Origin: Candidatus Mcinerneyibacteriota bacterium
GTDB taxonomy: Bacteria > AUK180 > JAQVHJ01
Assembly (NCBI GenBank): GCA_030630935.1
Contig: DAOVMD010000177.1
Location: forward strand, 1-6,561
Length of the DNA stretch: 6,561 nt
Direction: 5' to 3'
The position numbers and the translations under genes were made by a program. Positions 6,208 through 6,561 of the stretch are shown here, one piece after another; position 1 is the stretch's first letter, and every line of letters begins with the position of its first letter. A model generated the notes under the pieces. That model had not been told where the DNA came from, searched no databases, and saw nothing but the letters and a program-made list of their open reading frames with translations.

Positions 6208-6321
6208 AAAAAAAGGAATATCTTATCTAAAGACTTTATCATTTAATTGTTTTCATATATTGAAATTATCTTTTATCGTTTTGTCAACTGTAAATCATTT
6301 AACATAGATTGGAAGCTATTC

Positions 6322-6358
6322 GGTTAACTCTGTTAACCTCACCGAGAACAGAGAGCAG
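6322..6358 (-). repeat. Partial inverted member of the CTCTGTTCTC repeat family with hairpin
   Basis: On the minus strand CTGCTCTCTGTTCTC (6358-6344) equals positions 1887-1901 of copy A. Five bases later comes GGTTAAC-AGA-GTTAACC (6338-6322). The AGA loop is the same as in copy B, while the stem is unrelated. Confidence 0.65.
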
Positions 6359-6398
6359 AGAGTTGAGAACAGAAAAATAATTTTTTATATAATAATTA

Positions 6399-6434
6399 AG
6401 GATAACTATAAAGTTTATCCTAAGAAATATCGCT
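6399..6434 (-). repeat. 25-bp inverted repeat, right copy, with overlapping hairpin
   Basis: 6410-6434 is the reverse complement of 3174-3198 apart from two central bases. In this copy those two bases create a 7-bp stem, AGGATAA (6399-6405) with TTATCCT (6415-6421). Confidence 0.6.
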
Positions 6435-6458
6435 CTTACAAAAACATTTTAATTCATA

Positions 6459-6509
6459 ATGCTTATATCTATAAAACGACTGCTCTCGGTTCTCTGATAT
6501 CTGTTCTCT
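6459..6509 (+). repeat. 51-bp interspersed repeat, copy B
   Basis: Direct copy of 1866-1916 with five substitutions and no gaps, about 4.6 kb away. It is followed directly by a hairpin, as in copy A. Confidence 0.8.
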
Positions 6510-6511
6510 GT

Positions 6512-6532
6512 TCAAGCAACAGAGTTGCTTGA
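6512..6532. repeat. 9-bp perfect hairpin attached to repeat copy B
   Basis: TCAAGCAAC, loop AGA, GTTGCTTGA. It is the strongest hairpin of this repeat family. No T-run follows. Confidence 0.7.
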
Positions 6533-6561
6533 GAATGGGATTGACGGGATGAGTGCGCCAA

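Larger units (their letters stand above)
5992..6561. other. Gene-free, repeat-rich region downstream of natB
   Basis: No coding frame of note is visible in 570 bases. The region holds the second 17-bp repeat, the inverted copies of the composite element and of the 25-bp repeat, and two members of the CTCTGTTCTC family with their hairpins. A 14-mer, TTGATAATTATTAA (6034-6047), also occurs at 1822-1835, but its AT content makes chance possible. Confidence 0.7.

Noticed and set aside
3174-6434. Complete insertion sequence or composite transposon around natAB
   Set aside because: No transposase gene is present, no target-site duplication was found, and the flanking arms are diverged and interrupted. 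Only the mirrored repeats are supported.

Overview
The window is AT-rich DNA from a diderm bacterium. It carries a probable outer-membrane β-barrel gene, an MscS-type channel and a NatAB-type exporter. The intergenic DNA is packed with short hairpin-bearing repeats. Two genes have near-consensus σ70 promoters (TTGACT, 17 bp, TATAAT). The base composition and repeat style recall FCB-group lineages such as Ignavibacteria or Cloacimonadota, but that is an impression and not a proven placement.

Layout. Positions 1-1730 (minus) hold a gene that runs off the left edge: 576 codons open without a stop, a signal peptide, and a long β-strand-rich body. Its promoter and ribosome binding site lie at 1731-1785. 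Positions 1948-2994 (minus) encode an MscS-family channel with a long charged C-terminal tail and its own promoter at 3049-3077. A gene-free stretch of about 1 kb (3007-4034) is full of hairpins and repeats. Positions 4035-4784 and 4774-5991 (plus) are an overlapping ATPase/permease pair of the NatA/NatB type. Its promoter places the predicted transcript start almost on the ATG, so natA looks leaderless. Positions 5992-6561 are again repeat-rich and gene-free.

How it fits together. The mscS-like gene and the barrel gene lie in tandem on the minus strand, but each has its own promoter. The natAB pair is divergent from them and forms a translationally coupled operon. All recognised products are envelope proteins, yet nothing shows that they act in one pathway.

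The most striking non-coding signal is a composite element of about 100 bp. It occurs once on each side of natAB, in inverted orientation (3442-3543 and 6107-6207), with three hairpins at conserved spacing. Base changes in the stems are compensated while the loops stay fixed. A second family pairs a conserved 51-bp block with a variable-stem hairpin (1866-1937, 6459-6532, and a partial inverted copy at 6322-6358). These look like families of interspersed structured repeats. I found no tRNA, rRNA, CRISPR array or transposase gene.
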